A DNA stretch of 64,000 nt from Achromobacter xylosoxidans. Its GTDB lineage: Bacteria; Pseudomonadota; Gammaproteobacteria; Burkholderiales; Burkholderiaceae_B. Under the pieces are notes generated by a model. That model was given only the letters and a program-made list of their open reading frames with translations, had not been told where the DNA came from and did not search any database. Made by a program: the position numbers and the translations under genes. The DNA is taken from assembly GCF_001457475.1 (NCBI RefSeq), contig NZ_LN831029.1, positions 5,084,001 to 5,148,000 of the forward strand, in the 5' to 3' direction. Position 1 is the first letter of the stretch; the number at the start of each line of letters is the position of its first letter. This document shows, piece after piece, positions 32,900-42,265 of the stretch.

Positions 32900-34213
32900 T
32901 CAGGCCGCGCGCCCCACACTGCGGCTGACCTGCGGCTTGCCTTCGTGCAGTCGCGCCAGGTTGCCGTCCAGTTCATCCAGGTCGTACAGGTAATTGACCA
33001 TCAGGCCGCAGGACTGCTTGAGCCCCTTGGCCGAGGTGTCCGCCGCCCAGTTCAGGCGCTCGATGCGCGCGCCGTTGCCCAGGTGAAAACGCGCCACCGC
33101 GTCCAGCGGCAGGCCGCTCTTCATGGCCTGCAGATAGTGCGCGGCCAGGCGCAAGCCGGCGCGCTTGACGACGTCGGGCGCCTTCCTGGCCAGCGCCGCG
33201 CGCGCCAGCCGCGCCACCCAACGCTGGCCGTCCGGCACGCCGGCGCGCTGGCGCGCCTTGGCGCGCGACTTGTCCTCGCGCACGATGGCCTCGACCGCGT
33301 CGGCGTCCAGCTTGCCGAGCCAATCGGCGAACCCCGGGATCGGCGACAGCGTGGCGAACGACTTGAGCTTGGGCAGTTCTTCCAGCAATTGCTCGACCAC
33401 GCGCTTGAGCAGGAAGTTGCCGAAGCTGATGCCCTTCAGGCCCGGCTGAGTATTGGAAATGGAATAGAAGATCGCCCAGCGCGCCTTGTCCAGGTCCTGC
33501 CGCGGCGCGGCGCTGTCCAGCAGCGCCTGCACGTTGTCGGCCATGCTGCCGGCAAAGGCCACCTCGACGAAGATCAGCGGCACGTCCGGCAATTGCGGAT
33601 GGAAGTAGGCATAGCAGCGGCGGTCCGGCGCCACGCGGTGGCGCAGGTCGTCCCACGACTGGATCTCGTGCACGGCCTCGTAGATGATCAGTTTTTCCAG
33701 CAGCGAGGCCGGCGAATCCCAGGTCAGCGGCCGCAGTTCCAGCAGGCCGACGTCGAACCAGGCCGACAGCAGCCCTTCGAGATCCTTGTCCAGCGCCTGG
33801 ATGCCGGCCACCTGCTTGCGCCAACGCAGCATGTCGGCGCGCAGTTCGACCAGGAAGCGCAGGCCCAGCGGCAGCGCGTTGAAACGCTTGAACAGGCGCG
33901 CGCCCTCGCCGGCATCGGCGGCGAAAGTGCCGCGCACCTGCGCCAGCGCGGCCAGCATCAGGCGCCGGTCCTTGCCGTCGGCGGCGCCGTAGAGTTCGCA
34001 CCAGCGCCGCGCCAGCTTGTTGGCGGCCACGTCGGTCAGGCGCGCCTCGAACAGCCGCCGCACCTCGGATTCGCTGGGCAGGCGGCCGCGTTCCCACAGG
34101 CGCCCCAGGCGCGTGATCAGGCTGTCGCCGGCCTCCGTGGCGGCCGTGTCGGCCGGTTCGGCGTCAGGCGTGCGTGCGCCGCGCGCGGGCGCGAGATTGG
34201 CGGATGCGTTCAT
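32900..34213 (-). CDS. matA: malonyl-CoA decarboxylase
   Basis: The 437-aa protein decarboxylates malonyl-CoA to acetyl-CoA. An N-terminal helical oligomerisation domain (about 30-170) is followed by the GNAT-like catalytic domain. Conserved segments are YFHPQLPDVPLIFVEVAF at about 198-215, SISNTQPGLKGISFGNFLLK at about 248-267, TLSPIPGFADWL at about 285-296 and ARFHLGNGARIERLNW near 383-398. The first 28 residues are an Ala-rich extension. It overlaps the 3' end of matR by 50 nt, with GAGGAA 8 nt before the ATG, so the regulator and enzyme are tightly linked. Confidence 0.93.
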   Translation of the reverse strand: MNASANLAPARGARTPDAEPADTAATEAGDSLITRLGRLWERGRLPSESEVRRLFEARLTDVAANKLARRWCELYGAADGKDRRLMLAALAQVRGTFAADAGEGARLFKRFNALPLGLRFLVELRADMLRWRKQVAGIQALDKDLEGLLSAWFDVGLLELRPLTWDSPASLLEKLIIYEAVHEIQSWDDLRHRVAPDRRCYAYFHPQLPDVPLIFVEVAFAGSMADNVQALLDSAAPRQDLDKARWAIFYSISNTQPGLKGISFGNFLLKRVVEQLLEELPKLKSFATLSPIPGFADWLGKLDADAVEAIVREDKSRAKARQRAGVPDGQRWVARLARAALARKAPDVVKRAGLRLAAHYLQAMKSGLPLDAVARFHLGNGARIERLNWAADTSAKGLKQSCGLMVNYLYDLDELDGNLARLHEGKPQVSRSVGRAA

Positions 34214-34913
34214 GGGCGGGTTCCTCGGCTACGGGAAGATCGGAAAGCGGCGGCGCGTCGTCCTCGGCGGCCAACGCGCGCAGCACCTCGAGCTGGCGCA
34301 TCAGGTGATGGCGCGCCAATGCCTCGGCGCGTTCGGGGTCGCGGGCCTTGAGGGCCTCGAAGATGGCCAGGTGCTCGGCGCAGGATTCCTGGATGCGGCC
34401 GGGCCAGGCCAGGCTGCGGTGGCGCGACAGGCTCAGCACCTTGCGCAGGTTGCCGACCATGTCGACCAGCCATTGGTTGCCGGCCAGCGCCTGCACCGCT
34501 TCGTGGATCAGGTAATTGGTCTGATAGTAGGCGTCGATGCGGCCGGCGGTGGCATGGCCCGCCAGCGCTTCGTGCAGCGGCGCCAGCGCGGCCAGTTGCG
34601 CGTCGGACGCCTTGCACGCGGCCTCGTGGGCGCAGCGGCCTTCCAGCATCGCCATCAGGGGGAAGATGTCTTCCAGGTCCTGCGCCGACAGCTCATTGAC
34701 GAAGCAGCCGCGGCGCGGCTCCAGCCGCACCAGGCCCTCGGTGGCCAGCACCTTGAGCGCCTCGCGCAGCGGCGTGCGCGAGATACCCAGTTCGCCGGCC
34801 AGCCGCAGTTCATCGATCCATTCGCCGTTGCGCAGCGCGCGCGCATGGATCATGCCGCGCAGGCGATCCGCGACTTCCAGGTACAGGGCTTGCCGGACGA
34901 TGGGTGAGGTCAT
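34164..34913 (-). CDS. matR: GntR/FCD-family regulator of malonate operon
   Basis: The 249-aa protein has an N-terminal GntR winged helix (LRLAGELGISRTPLREALKV at about 42-61, with the wing ending RLEPRRGCFV) and a C-terminal FCD ligand domain with metal-binding-type residues (ALAGNQWLVDMVGNL, LARHHLMRQLEVL). FCD regulators sense small carboxylates, often with a bound metal. The adjacent malonyl-CoA decarboxylase and ligase make malonate or its thioester the likely effector, as for rhizobial MatR. A perfect 16-bp palindrome 26-41 bp upstream of its ATG suggests autoregulation. Confidence 0.88.
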   Translation of the reverse strand: MTSPIVRQALYLEVADRLRGMIHARALRNGEWIDELRLAGELGISRTPLREALKVLATEGLVRLEPRRGCFVNELSAQDLEDIFPLMAMLEGRCAHEAACKASDAQLAALAPLHEALAGHATAGRIDAYYQTNYLIHEAVQALAGNQWLVDMVGNLRKVLSLSRHRSLAWPGRIQESCAEHLAIFEALKARDPERAEALARHHLMRQLEVLRALAAEDDAPPLSDLPVAEEPAHERIRQSRARARRTHA

Positions 34914-34938
34914 GGGCAGACGGCCTGACAGCGCCGTA

Positions 34939-34954
34939 ATTCATAATTATGAAT
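34939..34954. promoter_or_regulatory. 16-bp palindromic operator upstream of matR
   Basis: ATTCATAATTATGAAT is a perfect palindrome in a very GC-rich neighbourhood. On the minus strand TATGAT (plus bases 34961-34966) lies just upstream and could be the -10 element, placing the palindrome at about +1, a classic repressor position. The adjacent matR encodes a GntR/FCD protein, a class that binds short AT-rich palindromes. Confidence 0.65.
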
Positions 34955-35024
34955 AAGCCCATCATATCTCCGGTCTGTGGAAACGGACCAGTCCGATGTT
35001 GTAAGGACTTGCCCTAACCCGCCC

Positions 35025-35795
35025 CTAAAAATGCAGAATGCCGTCCACCGCGTGGCGAGTCAGTGAACGCGCCCAGCGGCGCGCCGGCAAGCCGTACCGC
35101 GACTCGACCGCCTCGGCCCGCGCCAGCAGTTCGGCTGGCGTGACCGCCAGGCGCGGGCCGGAAAACGCCAGCACGATCTGGTTGCCCGCATCGATCTCGG
35201 GCAGCAGCACCACGCGGTCATCGAAGGCCTTGGACAGGTTGTCGATGTTCTTGCCGAAACTCTCGTGGCGGCCGAACAGGTTCACCGCCAGCACCCCGAC
35301 TTCGCCCAGCACGCGGCGGCAATCACGGTAGAACTTGACGCTGTCGCGCACCGGCCCCTGGGCCGACGCATCGTACAGGTCGACCATCAGCACCGGGCAG
35401 CGGCCGGCGTTGAGCGGGTCGGCGGCCCATTCGGCGGCGTCGGCGTGCTCGACCCGCAGGCGGTTCTCGCCGGGCAGGCGAAAGAACATGTGGCAGGCGG
35501 CGGTGACGCGCGGATTCCATTCCACCGCCAGCAGCGGCGCGCGCGTGTGCCTGGCGCAAAAGCGCGCCAGCGAGCCCGCGCCCAGGCCGAACATGCCGAT
35601 GGCTTCGTCCCTGGGCGGCTCCAGGAACAGCAGCCAGGCCATCATCTGGCTGGTGTATTCCAGCACCAGGTCCGCTGGATTCTTGATGTGCATCGCGCCC
35701 TGGACCCATTCGGTGTTGAAGTGCAGATAGCGCACGCCATCCACTTCGGACAGGGTCGGCTGGTCCAGTTCGGAGGGGAATTTGGATTTGTACAT
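35025..35795 (-). CDS. soluble spermidine-synthase-like methyltransferase-fold protein
   Basis: The 256-aa protein starts at the ATG at 35795 (MYKSKFPSELD). It has a Rossmann core of the spermidine synthase superfamily: motif I GMFGLGAGSLARFCARH at about 67-83, acidic VEWNPRV near 91-97, and DLYDASAQGP near 136-145 at the catalytic-Asp position. It lacks the membrane segments of the other family member in this window. The canonical YQ and DE-YHE substrate motifs are weak or absent (HFNTEWVQGAMHIKNPADLV), so aminopropyl transfer should not be assumed. It is encoded upstream of and parallel to the malonate genes with a 111-bp gap; no partner is evident. Confidence 0.75.
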   Translation of the reverse strand: MYKSKFPSELDQPTLSEVDGVRYLHFNTEWVQGAMHIKNPADLVLEYTSQMMAWLLFLEPPRDEAIGMFGLGAGSLARFCARHTRAPLLAVEWNPRVTAACHMFFRLPGENRLRVEHADAAEWAADPLNAGRCPVLMVDLYDASAQGPVRDSVKFYRDCRRVLGEVGVLAVNLFGRHESFGKNIDNLSKAFDDRVVLLPEIDAGNQIVLAFSGPRLAVTPAELLARAEAVESRYGLPARRWARSLTRHAVDGILHF

Positions 35796-35922
35796 GGGCG
35801 CGATTGTAGGCCCGGCGCCCGTCGCTGTCCGCGCCATGGGCGCCATGCGACCGGAAAGCGGACCGACAAGCGTGGCGAGTCCGGCGCGGGCGGACCGTTG
35901 CGGCCCGCCCCTGCGCACGGGA

Positions 35923-35942
35923 ATGCGCCGTCAATGGCGCAT
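35923..35942 (-). terminator. hairpin after thiolase gene
   Basis: Perfect 7-bp stem ATGCGCC/GGCGCAT (35923-35929 with 35936-35942) with a 6-base loop, 15 bp past the thiolase stop on the minus strand. It has no T-run, so termination is uncertain. Confidence 0.3.
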
Positions 35943-35956
35943 CGATGAAGCGTCGC

Positions 35957-37138
35957 TCAGATGCGCTCGAAGATCGCGGCGATGCCCTGGCCGCCGCCGA
36001 TGCACATGGTCACCAGCGCGTAGCGGCCCTGCACGCGCTGCAGTTCATGCAGCGCCTTGACGGTGATGATGGCGCCGGTGGCGCCGATCGGATGGCCCAG
36101 GCCGATGCCGCTGCCGTTGGGGTTGACCTTGGCCGGGTCCAGCTTCAGTTCGCGCGTCACGGCGCAGGCCTGGGCGGCGAAGGCCTCGTTGGCCTCGATC
36201 ACGTCCAGTTGGTCCACGGTCAGGCCGGCGCGCTCGAGCGCGGCCTGCGTGGCCGGCACCGGGCCGATGCCCATGATGGTCGGATCGACCCCGGCGTGCG
36301 CGTAGGCCACCAGGCGCGCCAGCGGCTTGATGCCGCGCTTGGCCGCCACCGACGCGTTCATCAGCACCAGCGCGCCGGCGCCGTCGTTCAGGCCCGAGGC
36401 GTTGCCGGCCGTGACGGTGCCGTTTTCTTTCTGGAACACCGGCTTGAGCGCGGCCAGGCTCTCGGCCGTGACGTCGCGGCGCACGTGCTCGTCGGTATCG
36501 AACACCACTTCACCCTTGCGCGTCTTCTGCACGATCGGCACGATCTGGTCGCGGAAATGGCCGGCCTCGATGGCGTTGGCGGCGCGGCGGTGCGACTCGG
36601 CCGCCAGCGCGTCCTGGTCCTGGCGGCTGATGCCGAACTGGGCGGCGACGTTCTCGGCGGTCACGCCCATGTGCATGCGGCCGAACGGATCGGACAGGGC
36701 GCCGGTCATCATGTCCTGCATGATGCTGTCGCCCATGCGCGCGCCCCAGCGCTGCGCCGGCGCGATGTAGGGAGCGCGGCTCATGCTCTCGGCGCCCGCG
36801 CCGATGGCGATGTCGGCATCGCCCAGCAGAATGGTCTGCGCCGCCGACACGATGGCCTGCAGGCCGGAGCCGCACAGGCGGTTGACGTTGAAGGCCGGGG
36901 TTTCCTTGGCGATGCCGGCGTTGATGGCGGCCACGCGCGACAGGTACATGTCGCGCGGCTCGGTGTTGATGACGTGGCCGACGGCGACGTGGCCGACTTC
37001 GTCGCCCTTGACGCCGGCGCGTTCCAGCGCGGCCTTGATGACGGCCGTGCCCAGGTCGCAGGGCGGCACGTCCTTGAGCGCGCCGCCGAAATCGCCGATA
37101 GCGGTACGGACGGCGGATGCGACGATGACTTCCTTCAT
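35957..37138 (-). CDS. acetyl-CoA C-acyltransferase (thiolase)
   Basis: The 393-aa thiolase starts [19 protein letters not shown] at the ATG at 37138. The nucleophilic Cys lies in [12 protein letters not shown] near 86-97, the catalytic His/Asn region in [11 protein letters not shown] near 315-325, GHPIGATGA near 348-356, and the second Cys in [10 protein letters not shown] near 377-386. It condenses or cleaves acetoacetyl-CoA or longer 3-ketoacyl-CoA. It is divergent from an acyl-CoA dehydrogenase gene across 172 bp, so a beta-oxidation-like role is likely. The chain-length preference is not readable. In-frame extension upstream is non-conserved. Confidence 0.93.
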   Translation of the reverse strand: MKEVIVASAVRTAIGDFGGALKDVPPCDLGTAVIKAALERAGVKGDEVGHVAVGHVINTEPRDMYLSRVAAINAGIAKETPAFNVNRLCGSGLQAIVSAAQTILLGDADIAIGAGAESMSRAPYIAPAQRWGARMGDSIMQDMMTGALSDPFGRMHMGVTAENVAAQFGISRQDQDALAAESHRRAANAIEAGHFRDQIVPIVQKTRKGEVVFDTDEHVRRDVTAESLAALKPVFQKENGTVTAGNASGLNDGAGALVLMNASVAAKRGIKPLARLVAYAHAGVDPTIMGIGPVPATQAALERAGLTVDQLDVIEANEAFAAQACAVTRELKLDPAKVNPNGSGIGLGHPIGATGAIITVKALHELQRVQGRYALVTMCIGGGQGIAAIFERI

Positions 37139-37310
37139 GATGGGTTTCCTCCTGGTGATCCCTTCATCATACTCGCGCCGCCGCGCGGTCCCGGTCCGAT
37201 ATCCGATCCTTATCGCCAGGCAAGAATTTACTATTGGACAGCCCGCGCGCGGCTCGCCGATAGTGGCCGGCAGCGCGCCGCCCCCGGCGCCCGCCAGACC
37301 GGACCCGCCC

Positions 37311-38462
37311 ATGATCGAAACGCTGGAACTGACCGCCATTCCCCCGCAGGACGAAGCGCTGCGCGCCGAGGTGCGCGATTTTCTCGCCGAGGCCCTCGAT
37401 GGGCTGGAGTCCGACGAACGCGCCCGCTCCTGGATGGGCTACGACGCGGGCTTCAGCCGCCAGCTGGCCGAACGCGGCTGGCTCGGGCTGACGCTGCCGC
37501 GCGAATACGGCGGCGCCGAGCGCGGCCATTTCGCGCGCTTCGTGCTGTCCGAGGAATTGCTGGGCGCGGGCGCCCCGGTGTCGGCGCACTGGATCGCCGA
37601 CCGCCAGAGCGCGCCGCTGATCCTCAAGCTCGGCACGCCGGCGCAGAAGGCCTTCTACCTGCCGCGCATCTGCCGCGCCGAGGCCTTCTTCTGCATCGGC
37701 ATGAGCGAACCCGGCTCGGGTTCCGACCTGGCCAGCATCCGCACCCGCGCCGAACCCGTGGCGGGCGGCTGGCGCCTGAACGGCAGCAAGGTCTGGACCA
37801 CCAACGCGCACCGCTCGCACTACATGATCGCGCTGGCCCGTACCTCGGGCACGCCGCAGGACCGCCACCAGGGCCTGTCGCAACTCATCGTCGACCTGTC
37901 GCTGCCGGGCGTGTCGATCCGGCCGATCAAGGATCTGGCGGGCGACGCGCATTTTTCCGAAGTGTTCTTCGACAACGTCGAACTGGCGCCGGACGCGCTC
38001 ATCGGCCAGGAGGGCGCGGGCTGGGCCCAGGTCAACGCCGAATTGGCGTTCGAGCGCAGCGGGCCGGAACGCCTGTACTCCAGCATCGCGCTGCTGCAAT
38101 GCTGGCTGGCGCATGGCCGCGACGACGCCGGGCTCGACGCCGCCGACCACGCCCTGCTGGGCGCCATCCTGTCGCAGATGGCCGTGTTGCGCGCCCTGTC
38201 ACTGGCGGTGGCGGGCAAACTGGCCGCGGGCCAGAGCCCGGCCATCGAGGCGGCCCTGGTGAAGGACCTGGGCACTGAGCTGGAGCAGGACATCCCGCGC
38301 CTGATCGCCGATGCGCTGGGCCGCCGGCCCGAACGGCCGCCCCCCCTGCCGCTGCTGCGCACGCTGGCCTACCTGGAACAGGTCGCCCCCACTTTCTCGC
38401 TGCGCGGCGGCACCCGTGAAATTTTGCGCGGCATCATCGCGCGCGGCCTCGGCCTTCGATAG
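37311..38462 (+). CDS. acyl-CoA dehydrogenase (large-type, first of pair)
   Basis: The 383-aa flavoprotein starts [17 protein letters not shown] at 37311. The acyl-CoA dehydrogenase substrate and FAD segments [18 protein letters not shown] at about 124-141 and [16 protein letters not shown] near 158-173 are clear. The C-terminal helical domain ends [16 protein letters not shown], the normal family finish. It lies 9 bp before a second dehydrogenase gene and probably forms a heteromeric enzyme with it. Such paired dehydrogenases act on CoA esters of branched, cyclic or steroid-like acids; the actual substrate is unknown. Confidence 0.9.
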   Translation: MIETLELTAIPPQDEALRAEVRDFLAEALDGLESDERARSWMGYDAGFSRQLAERGWLGLTLPREYGGAERGHFARFVLSEELLGAGAPVSAHWIADRQSAPLILKLGTPAQKAFYLPRICRAEAFFCIGMSEPGSGSDLASIRTRAEPVAGGWRLNGSKVWTTNAHRSHYMIALARTSGTPQDRHQGLSQLIVDLSLPGVSIRPIKDLAGDAHFSEVFFDNVELAPDALIGQEGAGWAQVNAELAFERSGPERLYSSIALLQCWLAHGRDDAGLDAADHALLGAILSQMAVLRALSLAVAGKLAAGQSPAIEAALVKDLGTELEQDIPRLIADALGRRPERPPPLPLLRTLAYLEQVAPTFSLRGGTREILRGIIARGLGLR

Positions 38463-38471
38463 GAACCCAGC

Positions 38472-39485
38472 ATGGACTCGATTTTTGGCGATGCCGCCGA
38501 GCGCCTGTTCGCGCAGACCTGCACACCGGCCATGATCCGCCAGGCCGAACAGGGCCAGGCGCCCGCGCAAGCCTGGCAGGCCTGCGAAGCCGCCGGTTTC
38601 GCCGATGCGCTGGTGCCGGAATCCCGCGGCGGGGCCGGCCTGGCATTGGCCGACACGCTGCCGCTGGCCACCGCCGCCGGCCGTCACCTGTGCCCCTACC
38701 CCTTCGCCGACACGCTGCTGGCGCGCGCGTGGCTGGCCCGGGCCGGGCATGCGCCCGCCACCGGCTCGATCGCGCTGGCGCCGCACGGCTGGCTGGCATC
38801 CGGGGGCCAGGCCACGGGCGCCAATGTGCCCTGGATCCGCAGCGCCGATGCCGTGCTGGCGCGCATCGGTGAACAGATCTGGCTGCTGCCGGCGCGGGCC
38901 GCCACGATCGAACCCAGCGGCGTGCACGGCAGCCTGGACGCGCCGGCGCGCTGGTCGCTCGACGATGGCGAGCGCATCGACGCGGCTCCCGCCCTGCCCG
39001 GCCTGGACGAATTGGCCGCCGCCGCCTGCGCCGGCCTGATCGCCGGCGCCATGGACCGGGTGCTGGCCATGACGCTGGACTACGCCAACCAGCGCCAGCA
39101 GTTCGGCAAGCCCATCGGCCGCTTCCAGGCGGTGCAGCAGCAGATCAGCGTCATGGCCGAGCAGGTCTGGGCCGCGCGCATGGCGGCGCAACTGGCGTTC
39201 CAGGGCCGCGACGGCCTGCCGCAACCCTTGCTGGCCGCGCTCGGCAAGGCGCGCGCCAGCCTGGCGGTCGCGCGCGTGGCCGACATCGCCCATGCGGTCC
39301 ATGGCGCCATCGGCGTCACCGAGGAATACGATCTGCAGCTGTACACGCGCCGGCTGCGCGAATGGCGGCTGGCAGCCGGTTCGGAATCGCACTGGCACGC
39401 GCGCATCGGCGCGCACGCGTTGGCCGCCGGCGGCGATGCGGTGTCTTACCTGCGCACCGCGCTGTTCGACCGCGAAGCCGCCTGA
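38472..39485 (+). CDS. acyl-CoA dehydrogenase (short-type, second of pair)
   Basis: The 337-aa protein starts MDSIFGDAAERLFAQ. The middle beta domain is shortened and low in canonical motifs. The C-terminal helical domain is recognisable: ALDYANQRQQFGKPIGRFQAVQQQ-type segment near 195-219 and HGAIGVTEEYDLQLYTRRL near 275-293. The short length and poor FAD/CoA motifs fit the partner subunit of a heteromeric dehydrogenase. It follows the first dehydrogenase by 9 bp, and its stop faces a LysR gene 11 bp away. Confidence 0.87.
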   Translation: MDSIFGDAAERLFAQTCTPAMIRQAEQGQAPAQAWQACEAAGFADALVPESRGGAGLALADTLPLATAAGRHLCPYPFADTLLARAWLARAGHAPATGSIALAPHGWLASGGQATGANVPWIRSADAVLARIGEQIWLLPARAATIEPSGVHGSLDAPARWSLDDGERIDAAPALPGLDELAAAACAGLIAGAMDRVLAMTLDYANQRQQFGKPIGRFQAVQQQISVMAEQVWAARMAAQLAFQGRDGLPQPLLAALGKARASLAVARVADIAHAVHGAIGVTEEYDLQLYTRRLREWRLAAGSESHWHARIGAHALAAGGDAVSYLRTALFDREAA

Positions 39486-39496
39486 CGCGGCCCCGC

Positions 39497-40393
39497 TCAG
39501 CCCATCTGCGCCAGCATGCTGTCGCGCAGGCGCAGCACCGAGGCGCAGGATGTGTCGCGGTGCGTCACCAGCGACAGCGACAAGGCGTCGCGCGCATCGG
39601 CATCGGCCAGCGGCACGAATGCCACCAGCGGCGTCGAATAGGCGCGCGTCACGCCTGGCACCAGCGCCAGCCCCATGCCGCTGGCCACCAGGCTGACCAG
39701 CGTCTGCACCTGGATCGCTTCCTGGCTGATGCGCGGCGAAAAACCCGCCTTGCGGCACAAGGCCTGCGCCACGCCGTGCAGGCCCGGCACCTTGGCCGGC
39801 GAATACATCACGAAACTCTCGCCGCGGGCGCGGTCCAGTTGGACCGGTGCGGCACCGGCCAGCGGGTGCGCGGCGGGCACCGCCAGGATCAGGTCGTCGC
39901 GCTCGACCACCCAGGACTCCAGGGCCGGATCCTCCGCCAGCGGCCCGCGCACCAGGCCGGCGTCGATATCGTTGGCGCGCAGCATCGCCGCCAGCCCGAC
40001 GGTGCTGTCCTCGCGCAGCTCCAGCTGCACGTCCGGGTATTGCGCGCGGAAAGCCGGCAGGCAGCGCGGCAGCAGCGTGTACGTGGCCGAGCCGACGAAA
40101 CCCAGCCGCAGCGTGCCCCATTCGCCCAACGCCACCCGACGCGCGGCCTGGCGCGCCTGCTCGGTGTGGAACAACGCGCGCCGCGCATCGGCCATCAGCG
40201 CCTCGCCGGCCGGCGTCAGCGTCACGCCCCGGGCGCCGCGCGCCAGCAGCGGCACGCCAACCGCGTGCTCCAGTTTCTGGATCGACACCGACAACGCGGG
40301 CTGCGCGATGTGCAGCGTGTCGGCGGCGCGACGGTAGCTGCCCAGCTCGGCGATGGTGACGAACTGGCGCAACTGCCGTAGATCGATAGCCAT
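39497..40393 (-). CDS. LysR-family transcriptional regulator
   Basis: The 298-aa protein starts at the ATG at 40393 (MAIDLRQLRQFVTIAELG). The N-terminal helix-turn-helix is SYRRAADTLHIAQPALSVSI at about 20-39, and the periplasmic-binding-like effector domain starts LRLGFVGSATYTLLPRCL near 92. It is divergent from a CoA-transferase/MaoC/Bug operon with a 71-bp gap, the usual arrangement for a LysR activator of that operon. The effector is probably an organic acid or CoA ester; that part is inference. Confidence 0.92.
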   Translation of the reverse strand: MAIDLRQLRQFVTIAELGSYRRAADTLHIAQPALSVSIQKLEHAVGVPLLARGARGVTLTPAGEALMADARRALFHTEQARQAARRVALGEWGTLRLGFVGSATYTLLPRCLPAFRAQYPDVQLELREDSTVGLAAMLRANDIDAGLVRGPLAEDPALESWVVERDDLILAVPAAHPLAGAAPVQLDRARGESFVMYSPAKVPGLHGVAQALCRKAGFSPRISQEAIQVQTLVSLVASGMGLALVPGVTRAYSTPLVAFVPLADADARDALSLSLVTHRDTSCASVLRLRDSMLAQMG

Positions 40394-40464
40394 AACGGAT
40401 TCCATATCAAGCAATACCGAAGCCATATTAGACGGGTATGGACCACGCCGATAGGATTCCCGCC
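40394..40464. promoter_or_regulatory. LysR/CoA-transferase divergent control region
   Basis: This 71-bp AT-enriched gap lies between the LysR gene and the CoA-transferase operon. ATACC (from 40413) and GGTAT (ending about 40438) form an inverted pair with a TATTAG stretch between them, and several T-N11-A patterns fit a LysR box. It is a plausible shared promoter/operator, but the exact site cannot be fixed by eye. Confidence 0.4.
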
Positions 40465-41709
40465 ATGACCTCCGCTTCCCTCCCCCAAACCGCCGCCCTG
40501 GGCGGCGTGCGCGTGCTGGACCTGACTTCCGTGGTGTTCGGCCCCTACGCCTCGCAGATCCTGGCCGACTACGGCGCCGACGTCGTCAAGATCGAGGCGC
40601 CCGCCGGCGACTCCACCCGCAACACCGGCCCGGCGCAGGAGCCCGGGCTGGCCGCCATCTTCCTGGGCCTGAACCGCAACAAGCGCAGCGTGGTGCTGGA
40701 CCTGAAGCGGCCCGCGGCGCGCCAGGCGCTGCTGGCGCTGGTGGACGGCGCCGACGTGCTCATGCACAGCATGCGGCCGGCCAAGATGGCGGCGCTGGGC
40801 CTGGACCCCGCCACGCTGTGCGCGCGCAATCCGCGGCTGGTGTACGCCGGCCTGTATGGCTTTGGCGAGGGCGGCGCCTACGACGGCCGGCCGGCCTACG
40901 ACGACATCATCCAGGGCCTGTCGGGCTTTGCCGACCTGGTCGATCGCCAGACCGGCACGCCGCGCTACCTGCCGACGGTGGCGGCCGACAAGACCTGCGG
41001 ACTGGTGGCCGCGCACGCCATCCTGGCCGCGCTGTTCCAGCGCGAACGCACCGGCCAGGGCCAGCAACTGGAAGTGCCGATGTACGAGAGCATGGCCTCG
41101 TATGTGCTGGTCGAGCACTACTACGGCCGGCATCTGGCGGACACGCCCGGCGAAGCCGGCTACCCCCGGGTGCTGACGCCGTGGCGGCGCCCCTGCCGCA
41201 CCGCCGACGGCCATGTCTGCCTGATGCCATACACAGATGCCCATTGGCGCAGCTTCTTCGAGGCGGCCGGCCGTCCCGACCTGGCGGCCGATCCGCGCTT
41301 TGCCGACATCGCCGCGCGCACGCGCCACATCGAAACGCTTTACGAACTGCAGGCGGGCATCGTCGCCGCGCACGATACCGCCTACTGGCTGGCGCTGTGC
41401 GAAAGGCTGGAAATCCCGGCCGCCCGCGTCAACCGCCTGCAGGACCTGGAGACCGATCCGCACCTGCGCAGCGTGGATTTCTTCCAGCCGCTGCAAAGCG
41501 CCGCCGGCCACCACTATCGCTTTGCGCGCAACCCGGTGCGGCTGCAGCGCTCGCAGGTGCCGCCCACGATGCCGCCGCGCCTGGGGGAACACACCCGCGA
41601 GGTGCTGGCGCAGGCCGGCCTGTCCCCCGCCGCCATCGACGCCTTGCTGCAAACCGACGCCGCCCGGCAGGCCGGCGCCCTTCCCGTCTCTTCCAAGGAC
41701 TCCGCATGA
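40465..41709 (+). CDS. CaiB/BaiF-family CoA-transferase
   Basis: This 414-aa class III CoA-transferase moves CoA between carboxylic acids. The N-terminus GGVRVLDLTSVVFGPYASQI is a family hallmark, followed by LADYGADVVKIEAPAGDSTR and LNRNKRSVVLDLK. The catalytic Asp is expected near residue 165 in GFADLVDRQTGTP. I chose the ATG at 40465 (MTSASLPQ), with AGGA 9 nt upstream; an ATG at 40438 is also in frame. It is the first of three coupled genes, with the MaoC gene ATG overlapping its stop (ATGA). The substrate is unknown; a mesaconate- or itaconate-like acid is one possibility. Confidence 0.9.
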   Translation: MTSASLPQTAALGGVRVLDLTSVVFGPYASQILADYGADVVKIEAPAGDSTRNTGPAQEPGLAAIFLGLNRNKRSVVLDLKRPAARQALLALVDGADVLMHSMRPAKMAALGLDPATLCARNPRLVYAGLYGFGEGGAYDGRPAYDDIIQGLSGFADLVDRQTGTPRYLPTVAADKTCGLVAAHAILAALFQRERTGQGQQLEVPMYESMASYVLVEHYYGRHLADTPGEAGYPRVLTPWRRPCRTADGHVCLMPYTDAHWRSFFEAAGRPDLAADPRFADIAARTRHIETLYELQAGIVAAHDTAYWLALCERLEIPAARVNRLQDLETDPHLRSVDFFQPLQSAAGHHYRFARNPVRLQRSQVPPTMPPRLGEHTREVLAQAGLSPAAIDALLQTDAARQAGALPVSSKDSA

Positions 41710-42179
41710 ACCAGGACCGCACCGCCCCCGCCCAGCTCGGCCAGGGCTATTACTGGCAGGATCTCGCCGTCGGCCAGCGCTTTCGCACCTTCCGCCGCAC
41801 GGTCACCGAGACCGACATCGTCAACTTCATCAGCGCCACCGGCATGCTGGAGACGATCTTCATCGACGCCACCTACGCGCATGGCGCGATCCAGGGCCGT
41901 CCCGCCCCGGGCGCGCTGACCTATGGCCTGATCGAAGGCCTGATCATGCAGGGCATGGTGCAGGGCACCGGGCTGGCGCTGCTGGAAGTGCACAAGAAGA
42001 TGCTGGCGCCGGTGGTGGCCGGCGACACCATCTGGGCCGACATCGAAGTCACCGGGGTGCGCCCGACCTCGCAGCACAACCGCGCGGTGGTCACGTCCAC
42101 CATCGACGTTTTCAACCAGCACGGCAAGCCCGTGATGGCCTACACCGCGACGCGCATGCTGGCCGGCCGGCCGGACTGA
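41706..42179 (+). CDS. MaoC-like hot-dog hydratase
   Basis: The 157-aa hot-dog-fold protein contains the MaoC hydratase pattern: TVTETDIVNFISATGMLE at about 34-51, then HGAIQGRPAPGALTYGLIEG at about 60-79 at the active site, and HNRAVVTSTIDVFNQHGKPV in the C-terminal half. It would hydrate or dehydrate an enoyl-CoA or hydroxyacyl-CoA. Coupling to the CoA-transferase gene by a 4-nt overlap implies it acts on the product of that enzyme, as in mesaconyl-CoA-type pathways. Confidence 0.88.
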   Translation: MNQDRTAPAQLGQGYYWQDLAVGQRFRTFRRTVTETDIVNFISATGMLETIFIDATYAHGAIQGRPAPGALTYGLIEGLIMQGMVQGTGLALLEVHKKMLAPVVAGDTIWADIEVTGVRPTSQHNRAVVTSTIDVFNQHGKPVMAYTATRMLAGRPD

Positions 42180-42265
42180 CGCGGCGCGCGGCGGACAGGC
42201 GTCCCGCGCAGAGGACGCCGCCGCCATGGGGCCGCGGCCCCACCCACCAACGCAAGGAGACAACC

